A stretch of 39,919 nucleotides of DNA from Candidatus Zixiibacteriota bacterium (GCA_016235085.1 JACRMA010000089.1:1-39919), one strand, 5' to 3'; positions 1-10,567 are shown, counted from the first letter of the stretch. Notes: generated by a model from the sequence alone, not told the origin. Numbers and translations are program-made.

Positions 1-2
1 TC

Positions 3-314
3 CCCACGGTCTGTGCGTGTGATGTATGTCGGATGCAGGGGGTCGCTGCAGGTGTGCGTGATGTTAGCCGCATCGTGCTCGTTTTCCTTGATCCGATTCG
101 AACGATTGCTGAATGCCCCCGGATTCAAGGCAATAGCATCCATTTCCCGGCACACGGCTATCGAGAGCTTGATATGCTGCTCGAAGAAATCGAAGAATCC
201 GGTCTCTCGGGGCAGAAGATGCTTGAACATTTCAACTCCAGATCCTGGGGTGTTACAGCTGGAGGGAGGCGGTGCGGCACTCCAGTGGCCGTCACCCAAC
301 CAATCCCTGGTTGA
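3..314 (+). CDS. possible 3' end of a CDS entering from the left edge, unknown product
   Basis: Frame is open from the left edge (PTVCACDVCRMQGVAAGVRD...LLEEIEESGLSGQKMLEHFNSRSW...). No family recognised; overlapping ORFs exist in other frames. Confidence 0.25.
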   Translation, partial: PTVCACDVCRMQGVAAGVRDVSRIVLVFLDPIRTIAECPRIQGNSIHFPAHGYRELDMLLEEIEESGLSGQKMLEHFNSRSWGVTAGGRRCGTPVAVTQPIPG

Positions 315-657
315 TCGATCCCTGCGATTGAAACCGGCAGGGGCGCCAATTTAATGGACCTGCGTGCCCCTTACAACCCCTTTGTTTTTGCGGCAAACCT
401 CTTCAGAATCACACTGGGTTGCTGTATTTCACAACACTGGCATGGCTGAGCAAACCCATTACCCCTCACCGGAATTCATTGGCGCTCCTGAATTTATGGC
501 AATCCGCCGTCGACAGAGGGTGTCTCACATCCAGCGATGGGATTTGCGCGCGCTCGATTAGCTCTACCCTAGAGTTTTCCAGATTGAACAGTCGAAAACC
601 GCAGTCTCGACATTCCCAGCCAGTCCGGGATGCCGATAGAACTTTCAGGGGGAAGGG

Positions 658-1626
658 ATGTCACAGATTTGTCAAAAGAGGCCGGCACTCTCTACTGAGA
701 CTGGCCCGCTAACGCTGGAAAGCGTGGTCGCCGGGTTGGGTGCATACCCGCTGCCGCAGACGGCGATTATTCCGCGTCTGATGCGGATGACATCCGATCT
801 CAACACCGACATCAGCAGCCTCGTACGTGTGCTCGCCAGCGATCCAGCGCTGGTCGCCAAGATTCTACAGCTATCGAACTCTGCCTTCTACGGCCGCCAG
901 GGCGTGATCAGCTCCCTCAACGAAGCGGTCATGGTCTTGGGGTTCTATACGATCCGTACTCTGGCGGTCTCCGCGTCTGCCTACCGCCTCTTCCGGCGCG
1001 ACGAAGACCATGAGTTCGAACAGGAGCTGTGGCGCCACTCACTGGCCGTCGGCATCGGCGCGCGTCTCGTGGCGCGACGCGTCGGGTCACGCCAGGTGGA
1101 AGAAGAAATATTCCTCTGCGGAGTCCTTCACGATATCGCCAAGCTGGTGCTTTTGCAGGAGTATCCGGAGATCTACAAGCCGGTCCTCAAGGAGGCGGTG
1201 GAGTCCGGTCTGGGGCATCTGATCGTAGAATCCTCACAAATGGGATTCACGCATGCCGACCTGGGAGCGATCATATTGGAGCAGTGGGGATTCCCGCCTC
1301 GGGTTGCCGGTATCGTACGCCGCTATAACATTCCTGATTTGCCGTTCTTCATCCGCGAACGGCAGGGGATAGGCCGGGCCGACATGGCGATGCCACACAT
1401 GGTGTGTCTCGCCCACGAGATGGCCAACAATCTGGGCTACGGATTTCTGGAACATACCAATGATGATCTCACTCTGCTGCCGTCGGCGGCGCATTTTCAT
1501 CTTGACGCTGCGGCGATCGATGAACTCTCCCAGGAAATGGCCATGGTCTATTTCGACGAGCTGGGCCACTACTCTAAATCCATGTCATCCGGACGGAGCG
1601 AGCCGCTCCGGGGCACCACACGATAG
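658..1626 (+). CDS. HDOD domain-containing protein
   Basis: Central segment LPQTAIIPRLMRMTSDLNTDISSLVRVLASDPALVAKILQLSNSAFYG is typical of HDOD; GGGGGAAGGG just upstream of ATG. Confidence 0.85.
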   Translation: MSQICQKRPALSTETGPLTLESVVAGLGAYPLPQTAIIPRLMRMTSDLNTDISSLVRVLASDPALVAKILQLSNSAFYGRQGVISSLNEAVMVLGFYTIRTLAVSASAYRLFRRDEDHEFEQELWRHSLAVGIGARLVARRVGSRQVEEEIFLCGVLHDIAKLVLLQEYPEIYKPVLKEAVESGLGHLIVESSQMGFTHADLGAIILEQWGFPPRVAGIVRRYNIPDLPFFIRERQGIGRADMAMPHMVCLAHEMANNLGYGFLEHTNDDLTLLPSAAHFHLDAAAIDELSQEMAMVYFDELGHYSKSMSSGRSEPLRGTTR

Positions 1627-1634
1627 GAACCAAA

Positions 1635-3207
1635 TCAGGCAGACAACTGACGGCGCGCCCCTAAGAACCCCAGGGCGAGGAAGGCGGTTGTCAAGATCAT
1701 GTATACCACAGTCGTCCCAAGGTCTCCGGCCAGCTTGGAACTGCCAACGAAGTCCAGAGCGGGGAGAGCGTTTAGCGGCCCGATGTACCACCAAAAGAGA
1801 TAGATCACTTCGAATAGCCTCGTCGTCCTGCGCGAGAACGCGATGGGAATCCCCAATGATCTGCCAGCGCAGTCCGGCTCCACAGACGAGAACGAGTGCC
1901 ACAATCACTCCGGTCAGCCAGGCGGCCAGCAGTTGCCGGCGCAACGGGTGGGCGGCGGAGAAGACGATCTGCTGAGTGGCGTGGTGAAGCTCCCGATTTC
2001 CCAATGGAGCCCAGATCATGACGGGCCAGATGAGCGCGATCGGCACGACGATTTGCTGCACACCCTCCATTGGAACGGTAATTTCGCAGACAATTAACGC
2101 GATTGATCCCAGATACCACCACCACGGCATCGAGCGCAGGGCGAGGCGAAGAGTCGCGACAAGGATTCCGCCGAATCGTCCATGGGAGCGTCTGCCGAAA
2201 AGCGGCGTGAGGTGGACATGTTCGCCCGCGACGGACGAACTCGCTGCAGCGTCCGCGCCGCCGGCAATCCACTCCGAACCGCCACCGAAAACGCGCCGGA
2301 GTCTGGCGAATCGTGGCGGGCCCGTGCGTTCTGCCCGTTCCTTGCGGCCCGCTGCAGCAAAGCGATTGAATGGAATCGAGGCGATCATGGCGATGCCTAT
2401 CGCGATGATCAGCCACAGGAACCGCCCCAATAGATACTCCAGCGAAGCCGGTATCCCGTCCCAAACAAATGACTGTGGCAGAACGATTCGTCCTCCGTGG
2501 AAATTGAGACCAAAGTTCAAGGCCTTCTCATAGTCGGGAAAGGCAGCACGACACGCCGCCTGCATGCTTTCTATGTAGTACGAAACGCCCAGCACCTTTG
2601 GGCCGCCAAGCATCTCGCTTACCATCATGTTCGGGAAGATGAAGAAATAGACGATGTTACCGAGCGATCCACTCAGAAAAGGGATGCACTCAAAGACGAT
2701 GGCGATTGCAGAAACCAGTCCGATTGCTGGCAGGAGCAGGGTTGTGAATGGTACCAGAAAGTAGAGCGGCTTGATGATCGTGTCTTCGCCACGAATCAAT
2801 TGCAACGCCACCGCGCCAACCATCACGATGGCACCGATGACCGCGAGCACCGCGAAATTCGAGAGCCACTTCCCAACTGTGTAAACCGGTTTCGATACCG
2901 GCGTCGCCGCAATGATCTGCCCGACACGAGTCTGCCGGTCGCGGTTTATCGAGTTGCGCACCAGGTAGAATCCGAAGAGCGTCAGGAAGACGCAGGTGAG
3001 CATTGCGACCTGTGCCCCGACCCAGGCGGAGTTGTACACACCGCGATGGCCGCCGAGATCCAGCGTCGTGTAATTCGCTCCGGTCTCCGGCACGAAGATG
3101 TATGCTGAGATGACTGTGATGACCAGCGTCACCACGAAGCTGAAGCGGCGTATCCGCTCCAGAAAATCGGCACGGGCCATTTGATAGATGACACGGAGAA
3201 CGTTCAT
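1635..3207 (-). CDS. ABC transporter permease, apparent frameshift near 1851-1854
   Basis: Hydrophobic permease starting MNVLRVIYQMARADFLERIRRFSFVV. The natural C-terminus (FSRRTTRLFEVIYLFWWYIGPLNALPALDFVGSSKLAGDLGTTVVYMILTTAFLALGFLGARRQLSA) lies in another frame. ATPase partner is directly upstream. Confidence 0.75.
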
Positions 3208-3230
3208 ACTACGGTAGCCATTCGGCGTAA

Positions 3231-3299
3231 GGGAGGGCGAGGCTCCTGCCGAGCCTTGTTTCCGTGCGGAAAGATGGCTCGGCGAGAGTCTCGCCCCTC
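3231..3299. repeat. intergenic inverted-pair palindromic (REP-like) repeat, family A
   Basis: gggagggcgaggctcctgccgagcc ... ggctcggcgagagtctcgcccctc; the same core recurs at 24100-24125 and 24204-24230. Confidence 0.7.
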
Positions 3300-3322
3300 A
3301 ATGTCGAGCCATTCCGCCATTT

Positions 3323-4216
3323 TCATGGTTTCCCGTTCCCCTGCCGCTGACGGTCAGCGGAAATATGAAATAGATACGCGTCCTCCAGTGTCGGTGGCGT
3401 ATGAACCGCACCGTCACCGGGCTTAGCTTCACCCACGATGCGGACGTGTACTCCATCCTCACGGCGCACCGAGCCGGTGATGAGATAGCGGTGTTTCGCG
3501 TTGGCCAATTCCGCCGACGGGATGACCCACTCCCAAACCTTGCCAGTGACGCTGCGCAGCAGGTCTTCGGGAGTGGCATGCGTCAGGAGTCTTCCGGTGC
3601 CAATGAGGGCGATGGTCGTGGCCACTGCTTCGACGTCGCTGACAATGTGGGTGGAGAGGATGACGATTCGTTCCCCGGCCAGCTCGGAAAGCAGATTGCG
3701 GAAACGGACACGTTCTTCCGGATCAAGCCCGGCGGTTGGCTCGTCCACAATCAAAAGCTCAGGATCATTGAGCAAAGCCTGCGCGATGCCGACCCGTTGC
3801 TTCATGCCTCCGGAGTACGATCCCAAAGGACGCTTGCGCGCCTCTCCGAGATTGACCAGCGCCAGAAGCTCGGCGATTCGACGTTTCGCAGCCCCGGCCT
3901 CGATTCCTTTGATCGCGGCGATGTACTGCAGAAACTCGACCGCGCTAAGATTGGGATAGACTCCGAAGTCCTGCGGCAGATATCCGAGAACCTCGCGAAT
4001 GGAATCGGGATTCTTGCGAATGTCGGTACCATTCCAGATGGCCGTACCGCTGGTGGGTTTGGTGGTCGTGGCAAGAATCCGCATCAAGGTTGATTTGCCG
4101 GCGCCATTCGGCCCCAGCAGGCCCAGTACTCCCGGCTTCAACTCAAGCGAGAAATCGCGCAGTCCCCAAACGTCGCCTTCGTAGTGTTTGCTGACGCAAT
4201 CGATCGTAAGGTTCAT
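3323..4216 (-). CDS. ABC transporter ATP-binding protein
   Basis: Walker A GPNGAGKST, signature YSGGMKQRVGIAQAL, Walker B LLIVDEP. Start MNLTIDCVSKHYEG preceded by AGGAAAGG. Confidence 0.93.
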   Translation of the reverse strand: MNLTIDCVSKHYEGDVWGLRDFSLELKPGVLGLLGPNGAGKSTLMRILATTTKPTSGTAIWNGTDIRKNPDSIREVLGYLPQDFGVYPNLSAVEFLQYIAAIKGIEAGAAKRRIAELLALVNLGEARKRPLGSYSGGMKQRVGIAQALLNDPELLIVDEPTAGLDPEERVRFRNLLSELAGERIVILSTHIVSDVEAVATTIALIGTGRLLTHATPEDLLRSVTGKVWEWVIPSAELANAKHRYLITGSVRREDGVHVRIVGEAKPGDGAVHTPPTLEDAYLFHISADRQRQGNGKP

Positions 4217-4364
4217 CCAGGTGCCTTTCCTGAGATTGTGCAGCGCATGGTCGTCATCGCAGAGTAGTTGAAGCAAGATACGAGCGGATCGAAGGCAGGT
4301 TGCAGGGAATCTCTCAGATGGCGGAATCCCGCATCATCAGGCCGCTCTCGATCTTCAAAATCCC

Positions 4365-4404
4365 CTCAAAAACAAACAGGGGCGAGTCGAAAGACGCGCC
4401 CCTG
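4365..4404 (-). terminator. putative intrinsic terminator downstream of the SPFH gene
   Basis: On the minus strand CAGGGGCG...CGCCCCTG hairpin followed by TTTGTTTTTGAG. Confidence 0.65.
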
Positions 4405-4429
4405 GATTGTTGTCCGTCAATCTGATTCG

Positions 4430-6388
4430 TCAGTTGCTGGGCGCTGCCGGCTTATCTCCCACAGACGTCATCGCTTTACCCTGCTGCGCCATCATTGTCG
4501 CCAGCCACGCGTTCCAGAGCGTCCCGCCGTTCTGGTCGTTGCCGCTCGTCACGAGGAAGTCCGGTGTGATTCGAATCTTCCCGGCTGCGACCTGCTCCAT
4601 CACCCGGATGAGTGCCAGACGTTCGGGGCCGACCACCCGCGCCTGTGCCTCATACGCGCTGGCAATACCCTGGCCCACCTGAATCTCGCGTTGGGCATCG
4701 CCCTCGGCGCGAATCTTGGTGGCATCACGGTCGCCCTTGGCCTTTTCGATGGCCGCCTGCGCCATGTCGGTGTTGATGTCGATCGATAGCTTGGCGTCGA
4801 TCACATCCTTTTGCTTGTTGGCGCGGGCAGTTTTCTCCTCGACTTCGATGCGCTCCTCCTGCGCCCTCGCCTGTTGCTGGTACTGCTCTTGCTGTTGAAT
4901 CGCGATTTCTTTCAACGTCTGCGTATCCAGCAGGGATTGATCGACGGAGATGTACGCAATCAGCAGATTCTGGGCTTCGACATGATACTTGTCGAATTCC
5001 TCGCGTGCTTTCTCCAACGCGTCCTTTTGCAATGCGGTACGCTGCTGAATGAAGTCGATGGCTTTCTTCTCACCGGCATTGTTTCGGAATGACGAATCGA
5101 TCAGCGGGTGCACAATTTGTTCGATCAAGTTTGCCACCGAGCCGAAGCGCGCGATGATAAACGCCGCATGCTGTGGTCGAATTCGGATGATCAAACGAAC
5201 GTCAACCTCGAGTTTGAAACCATCCTTGGACGTCACCGTGAGCTGGCTGAATTTGAAGAACTCTGTGGCCTTCTTGCTCTCGATCTCCTCGGAGGGAGGT
5301 TCGGCTGGTCCCCGGCTGCGCTCATGCTTCTCCGTGCGAATCTCGGCACCGGCGGCCCAGTCGATGGTGACCGCGCTGGTGGGCACGAGGAAGGCAGAGA
5401 ATGCCAGCGGGTTGAGATTGTACTTGCCTGGGGCGACCGGCTCCCGCCAGATGCCGCGCTCCAGCTTTTCCGCATTCAACACCACTTCTTCGCGCTCATG
5501 AATCTGCTGCTGCAGATCGGGCGATTGTGCAATTCCGTGCGGGAGCGACTTGTCGCGAACGAGCTCCTGGCCGATGTTGGACCGAAGCACGGCGACGTAC
5601 CCGGGCGGAATTTCCACGATCGGAAATTCACTCACCTCGAACAAGAGAGGGTTGATGTAGTATTGGCCGGGCTGAAGCGAATCGAGCTGTGGTCCGCGAT
5701 AACCGCCATTTTCGACAAACGCCTGCCCATCCTGGAAGAAATTGTGGGAACGGCGCGGTTGCCCCGATGCGGGCGGTGTTCCTCCGAGTTCCTCTTCCGG
5801 ACGGGGGGCGATCAGGTACCCCGGCGGCAGGGGCCGGCCATCGGCCGCCACAATCACACCGATGTGTTCCTCGGTCACCTGCGTGGCTGGACGGTTTTGG
5901 ACTCGGAACATGCGCGTGTTGATACGATACACTCCGGGACGCAGAATTCCGATTTGCGGGCCCTTCTTGCCCTTGGGGAGCGGCCGGTTCGGGTCGCGTC
6001 CAAACAGAAACGTCTCGGCATCCTGGTACGAGTCGCATTCAATTTCGTCACCAAGAAGCCGGCCCATCGGAATCGGTTCACCGTCGATCGCTTCGACGAC
6101 ACCGATCTGTTGCGCGCCGATCACCGTGACCGGCACCCGTTCGACTTTCCAGATGATCGGAATGAACCAATAGAGCCCCGGCATCAGCTTCCGGGCCTGA
6201 ACACCGACTTCATTCTTCCGGGCGATGACCCGTCCCGGCGGCATTTGCTTCCCGAACATCTTGCGCGTCGGTATCCCGACACGGTCGTCGGGAATGAATT
6301 TGAATCCCGACAACAGGAAGATCGCCAGGATAAATCCGCCGATCGCAATCAGGACATAGAGCAGATTGACGCCTACCGCTTCATTCAT
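4430..6388 (-). CDS. SPFH/band-7 (flotillin-like) domain protein
   Basis: Single N-terminal TM segment, SPFH-type core, long Glu/Ala/Lys coiled coil (EEKTARANKQKDVIDAKLSIDINTDMAQAAIEKAKGDRDATKIRAEGDAQREIQVGQGIASAYEAQARVVGPERLALI). Confidence 0.85.
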   Translation of the reverse strand: MNEAVGVNLLYVLIAIGGFILAIFLLSGFKFIPDDRVGIPTRKMFGKQMPPGRVIARKNEVGVQARKLMPGLYWFIPIIWKVERVPVTVIGAQQIGVVEAIDGEPIPMGRLLGDEIECDSYQDAETFLFGRDPNRPLPKGKKGPQIGILRPGVYRINTRMFRVQNRPATQVTEEHIGVIVAADGRPLPPGYLIAPRPEEELGGTPPASGQPRRSHNFFQDGQAFVENGGYRGPQLDSLQPGQYYINPLLFEVSEFPIVEIPPGYVAVLRSNIGQELVRDKSLPHGIAQSPDLQQQIHEREEVVLNAEKLERGIWREPVAPGKYNLNPLAFSAFLVPTSAVTIDWAAGAEIRTEKHERSRGPAEPPSEEIESKKATEFFKFSQLTVTSKDGFKLEVDVRLIIRIRPQHAAFIIARFGSVANLIEQIVHPLIDSSFRNNAGEKKAIDFIQQRTALQKDALEKAREEFDKYHVEAQNLLIAYISVDQSLLDTQTLKEIAIQQQEQYQQQARAQEERIEVEEKTARANKQKDVIDAKLSIDINTDMAQAAIEKAKGDRDATKIRAEGDAQREIQVGQGIASAYEAQARVVGPERLALIRVMEQVAAGKIRITPDFLVTSGNDQNGGTLWNAWLATMMAQQGKAMTSVGDKPAAPSN

Positions 6389-6477
6389 ATCGATCCCTCC
6401 CAGTCATATATCGCTAATCCGCTAGCCCGATACGAGGCCAATATCTTGATCTCGCTTCCCACGCAAACAAGTCCTTC

Positions 6478-6540
6478 CGGGAGGGGGAGGCTCCCGCCGA
6501 TCCTCAATTCTGCGCGGGGAAGAGGCTCGGCAGTCCGCCA
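6478..6540. repeat. degenerate copy of REP-like family A
   Basis: ggagggggaggctcccgccgatcct ... gaggctcggcagtcc. Confidence 0.4.
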
Positions 6541-6584
6541 CGGCGGATCGCGCTCCCGGAATGGGCAACGTATTCAAACGCATG

Positions 6585-8051
6585 TCACTCATTCCTAAGC
6601 GCCTCTACCGGGTCCACCCGGGCGGCCCGCGCTGCCGGATAGAGCCCCGCAACGAGACTCACGACCAGACCGAAAAGAAATGCCGTGAGGATCAGCCACA
6701 GGGGAAGGTCGAATAGTTCGAAACGCGGGATGCCCTCTTTTTCCATGAATGCGCGGGCGATGACCGCCGCGACGCGTGTGATCAGCCAGCCAAATACAAT
6801 TCCTGCGGCCGCTCCAATCGAGCCGATCATTCCCGACTCAGCGAGGAACAGCACTCGGATGTCCCGTTCCTCAGCACCCAACGATTTCAGAATCCCGATC
6901 TCGCGCGTGCGTTCGATGATCGACATCACCATCGTGTTGACAATCCCGAGCGACGCGGTGACCAGGGCAATGAGGCCGACCACGCTCAGTCCCAGCTTGA
7001 AGTAGAAGAAGAACTTCCGGATTTCCTTGAATTCCTCGGCGTAACTGAAGGTCCGGAATCCCATCGCTTTGACCGAATCGCGAATCGGTTCATAGGCGAC
7101 ATTGGGATCGAGGCTCAGCGTAATGTGGGGATATTCCTTGCCGGCCGCCTCTCCTGCGCCGCCAAACAATGTGCCGCTGCGCAACGATGCGAGAAGTTCG
7201 GTGGGGTCATCGCTGAATCCTCCGGTGCGAAACCGCGCAGCCCGTCCGGCGGGAATCACGATCGGCTTGATCGTGGCGCGGCCATGCGGACGGCCCTCGA
7301 GCACACCGCTGATGGTCAGCGTATCGCAAACGACCGACCGCGCATTCAGGAACCCGTCCATGAATCGCGACAACGCCGCATTGGCTTCCTGCCGCCCGAG
7401 CCGCGACCAATACTCCACATACTCCAGTGAGTCACGGCGAATTTGCTGAAAGCGGTCGCGCAGCCTGCCGGGCATGCCCCGGAACACATAAGCGACACCG
7501 CTGTCCAGCGAGGCCAGTTTGGCGGACACGATGATGCGCTGCCCCACCAATGAATCCGGATTCTTGATGTGCAGTGCGGTCATCAGATCTTCGGTTACCA
7601 GAGCCTGATTGGCCGAATCACCGGTGAAGAGTTTCCCGGCGACTGTCTGCGAGTAGAACTTCGTTTGAATCGCGGCCTCCGGCAGCGACTGCGCGGTGGA
7701 GGAAAGTGTCGTGTCTCGGACGGTGACTGTGACCGAAAACGCGTCGAATGGATACGCGAGCTGCACGCCGGGGACACCGGCCAGTTTGCGAAGCGCCTCC
7801 CGATCAAGGACAGCCGGTGTGCCCGCCGAATCAGTCGCTTTGGTCTTGTCCGGCGGGTACACCTGCATGGTCGAGAATAAACCGAGCCTGTTGTACTGCT
7901 CAGTGACGTTCTTCTGCATGCCGGCGCCGAAAGACAGCATCGAGACGAAGGCGGCGATTGCGATCACCACGCCCGAAATCGTGAGAAACGACCGCAGCTT
8001 CATGCGCCACAAATTCCCGGTGGAGCCGGCGACCAGATCACGGAATGTCAT
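6585..8051 (-). CDS. MacB/FtsX-type ABC transporter permease
   Basis: N-terminal MKLRSFLTISGVVIAIAAFVSMLSFGAGMQ and C-terminal FtsX-like TM region ending AGLYPAARAARVDPVEALRNE. Confidence 0.92.
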   Translation of the reverse strand: MTFRDLVAGSTGNLWRMKLRSFLTISGVVIAIAAFVSMLSFGAGMQKNVTEQYNRLGLFSTMQVYPPDKTKATDSAGTPAVLDREALRKLAGVPGVQLAYPFDAFSVTVTVRDTTLSSTAQSLPEAAIQTKFYSQTVAGKLFTGDSANQALVTEDLMTALHIKNPDSLVGQRIIVSAKLASLDSGVAYVFRGMPGRLRDRFQQIRRDSLEYVEYWSRLGRQEANAALSRFMDGFLNARSVVCDTLTISGVLEGRPHGRATIKPIVIPAGRAARFRTGGFSDDPTELLASLRSGTLFGGAGEAAGKEYPHITLSLDPNVAYEPIRDSVKAMGFRTFSYAEEFKEIRKFFFYFKLGLSVVGLIALVTASLGIVNTMVMSIIERTREIGILKSLGAEERDIRVLFLAESGMIGSIGAAAGIVFGWLITRVAAVIARAFMEKEGIPRFELFDLPLWLILTAFLFGLVVSLVAGLYPAARAARVDPVEALRNE

Positions 8052-8758
8052 GAGTCGGCTCCAGTCCCGGCCGGCAGCACCGTTTCCCCCGCAAACCGTC
8101 CGTAGTCCAGGCGAATAATGCGGTGGGCGTGTTCCTGCATCATGTGCAGGTCGTGCGTGGCGACAACCACGGTGAGTCCTTCGCGATTGAGTTGGGACAT
8201 CAACGCGGCAATCTGCGCCGCGTTCTCCCGGTCCAGATTCCCGGTCGGCTCATCGGCGAAGAGGATGTCCGGCTTCTTGACCAGAGCGCGGGCAATCGCC
8301 ACGCGCTGCTGTTCTCCGCCCGACAAATCTCCGGGCCGGTGGTCGATCCGGTCGGACAATCCGAGACGCTCCAGAATGTCGATGGCCCGGCTGCGACGGT
8401 CCTTCACCGGTGTGCGATTGAAATACAGCGCCATCTCGACATTGCGCAATGCCGTCTGATGCGGGATCAAGTTGAACGCCTGGAAAACCATTCCCACCCG
8501 ATGGGCACGGTACGCGGCCAGTTCGCGCCGATTCATGGTACTGAGGGCGGTCCCTTCGATCTCGATTGTCCCTGCGGTCGGCGTGTCGAGTCCGGCGAGC
8601 ATATTGAGAAGGGTGGACTTCCCTGATCCCGAAGACCCGACCAGTGCGAGGAACTCCCCCCGCCGCATTTCGAGATCGAAGTTATCGACGGCGCGTACCT
8701 CCTGCGGTCCGCGGCGATAGTGCCGGCACAATCCACTCGTCTTCAGCCAGACGTTCAA
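8048..8758 (-). CDS. LolD/MacB-type ABC transporter ATP-binding protein
   Basis: GSSGSGKSTLLNMLAGLD, LSGGEQQRVAIARAL, ILFADEPTGNLD; overlaps the permease start by 4 nt. TTG start with GGAG 7 nt upstream. Confidence 0.93.
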   Translation of the reverse strand: MNVWLKTSGLCRHYRRGPQEVRAVDNFDLEMRRGEFLALVGSSGSGKSTLLNMLAGLDTPTAGTIEIEGTALSTMNRRELAAYRAHRVGMVFQAFNLIPHQTALRNVEMALYFNRTPVKDRRSRAIDILERLGLSDRIDHRPGDLSGGEQQRVAIARALVKKPDILFADEPTGNLDRENAAQIAALMSQLNREGLTVVVATHDLHMMQEHAHRIIRLDYGRFAGETVLPAGTGADS

Positions 8759-8868
8759 TCCGTGACTCCGTTCACAGTGAAGATCGGCTCGTCATCCCGC
8801 GCCGTGCGCTGGGTGGCCGTGTCGATGATGGCACCCCGGCCGGTAACAGGATACGTGCTGGAGTTCAT
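8755..8868 (-). CDS. possible 37-aa small ORF overlapping the ATPase start
   Basis: MNSSTYPVTGRGAIIDTATQRTARDDEPIFTVNGVTD; its TGA overlaps the TTG start (gatTGAac). Weak start context. Confidence 0.25.
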   Translation of the reverse strand: MNSSTYPVTGRGAIIDTATQRTARDDEPIFTVNGVTD

Positions 8869-8922
8869 TCTTCAAATGACTACGTAAATTGCCGCCGGGA
8901 GTTTCAAGACACCGGCCAACGG

Positions 8923-10446
8923 TCACCATACGGTGACCGTGACGGTGTCCGGCTTCCCCTCGCAACACTCGAATGTGCTGATGTGGATTCCGGGCGTGGC
9001 GAATATCGTTTTGAAGATCGGCCCGGATCCAACCGAAGGGCTCCCGTCGGGCGCCTGCCACTGAATTTCTGATTCACGTCCAGGGAGGCAGGTGCTGGCG
9101 ACAAACATGGCTGTGTCCCCGGCCGGTACCGACGCCGGAGCGCTGACCAGCGCGGTTGCGTTCGAGCCGGGGCCGCCATTGAACGCGTAGTCGATGATCG
9201 CGATCAGATCAAACACGTCCGCCAGGCCATTGCAGTCCCAGTCGGCGAGAAGGCTGTAACAGATGCTCTGGTTGTTGAAGACATAGTCGATGATTCCCAC
9301 GATATCCAGCACGTCGACAGTGCCATTACAATCGGCATCGCCGAGTGCGAATCGAAAGCCGGCAGAGTCGAGAATCGTCACCTGGAAACTGCAGGTGTCT
9401 GCGTTCGGGAAGTAGTTGCTGGACATGGCCGCGGCGACCACATATGTCCCGGTATCGGCACAGCCGGGATTCCACTGCCAAAGGCCAGTCAGCGAATCGG
9501 TGATCCCCGGGCCGAATATCTGACGCCACTTCACCGGATCGGTGCCCGAATACTGGAACTGATTCTGCGCCGCATCGTCACAGCGGATTTTCACATCCGG
9601 GGCTTGCAGGCATTGCGGCGGATAGTGCGTGCCGGCGACGTTGTAGATGATGCGGGCACTGTCGTCGCCGTCGAGCGCCGATCCGATCGTCAGCCGCGAT
9701 ATGGTCCAAAGCGTGCTCGCGGTCGAGGGAACGGTTACGGTGTTGTCAGGAATCCACATGAAGATGCCTCGGTACGGTGCCGTCCCTGTCAGATCGCTGC
9801 CGACCACGGTGCTGCCATCGGCCCGGATCTCGAAGTAGACTGTCCCAAACGAAGCCGACCATAACGACACCGTGTCACGGTGCATGAAGTTGTAAGACAG
9901 GCCAGCCGTCAGTGGGCTGACATTCGCAGGCGCGAATGCGCCGTTAACGAGCGTATCGGCCACCTGAAATCGCGTGGGGAGCAGGTCGGTCGCCGGGATG
10001 CTCCACGTCACTGTGATTGTGCCGTGATACGTGCGGAATGGCAGGGCGGTCCGGTCTAGATAGATGTTGCAGTACTGGACCCCGGGCGCGGTGAAGAATC
10101 CCGAGTCGGGCTGTGCGAACATGCCTGGCAGGCTGTCGAATGTGATCTTCCAACTCGAGCTTGGCGGGTCATTCAACACGAGCTGCAGGATCCCATGTTC
10201 ATAGAAAAGTCCGAAATCCCACTCCGCCTGTGGCGCGGCCAATGATTCCCGAGGCAAGTCGGCGTCTTTGAGGATTGTCTTGTGTATTGGTTCGAGTGTC
10301 AGCCGCGTCAGTCGGCCCGATTGCGCCCGAGCAACCGCCGCTCCGATCAGCAATACAGCCACGGCGAGGCAGATACTCAACATTCGCGTCGTGGCCAAGC
10401 GCCAACGCCGCGCCGCTTGCAAGGCACTTGCAGAATGTCCGGCCAT
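8923..10446 (-). CDS. secreted protein with internal dockerin-like duplicated calcium-binding motifs
   Basis: Signal peptide MLSICLAVAVLLIGAAVARA; GDADCNGTVDVLDIVGIIDYVFNN and DWDCNGLADVFDLIAIIDYAFNGG; GGAGGTGTTTGG upstream of ATG. Confidence 0.85.
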   Translation of the reverse strand: MAGHSASALQAARRWRLATTRMLSICLAVAVLLIGAAVARAQSGRLTRLTLEPIHKTILKDADLPRESLAAPQAEWDFGLFYEHGILQLVLNDPPSSSWKITFDSLPGMFAQPDSGFFTAPGVQYCNIYLDRTALPFRTYHGTITVTWSIPATDLLPTRFQVADTLVNGAFAPANVSPLTAGLSYNFMHRDTVSLWSASFGTVYFEIRADGSTVVGSDLTGTAPYRGIFMWIPDNTVTVPSTASTLWTISRLTIGSALDGDDSARIIYNVAGTHYPPQCLQAPDVKIRCDDAAQNQFQYSGTDPVKWRQIFGPGITDSLTGLWQWNPGCADTGTYVVAAAMSSNYFPNADTCSFQVTILDSAGFRFALGDADCNGTVDVLDIVGIIDYVFNNQSICYSLLADWDCNGLADVFDLIAIIDYAFNGGPGSNATALVSAPASVPAGDTAMFVASTCLPGRESEIQWQAPDGSPSVGSGPIFKTIFATPGIHISTFECCEGKPDTVTVTVW

Positions 10447-10567
10447 ACCAAACACCTCCGTCCGGTACTTTCGAGTTCTTCGCTGCCGGATAGATAGCGA
10501 ATCACTGGAACCGTGTCGAGTGGAATGACACGACCGCCACAAGTATTTGAATGGTTGGATCAGTCGG

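Noticed and set aside
5108-6598. 496-aa plus-strand ORF antisense to the SPFH gene
   Set aside because: Arg/Asp/His-rich with no recognisable domain; the minus strand encodes a clear SPFH protein. Typical shadow ORF in GC-rich DNA.
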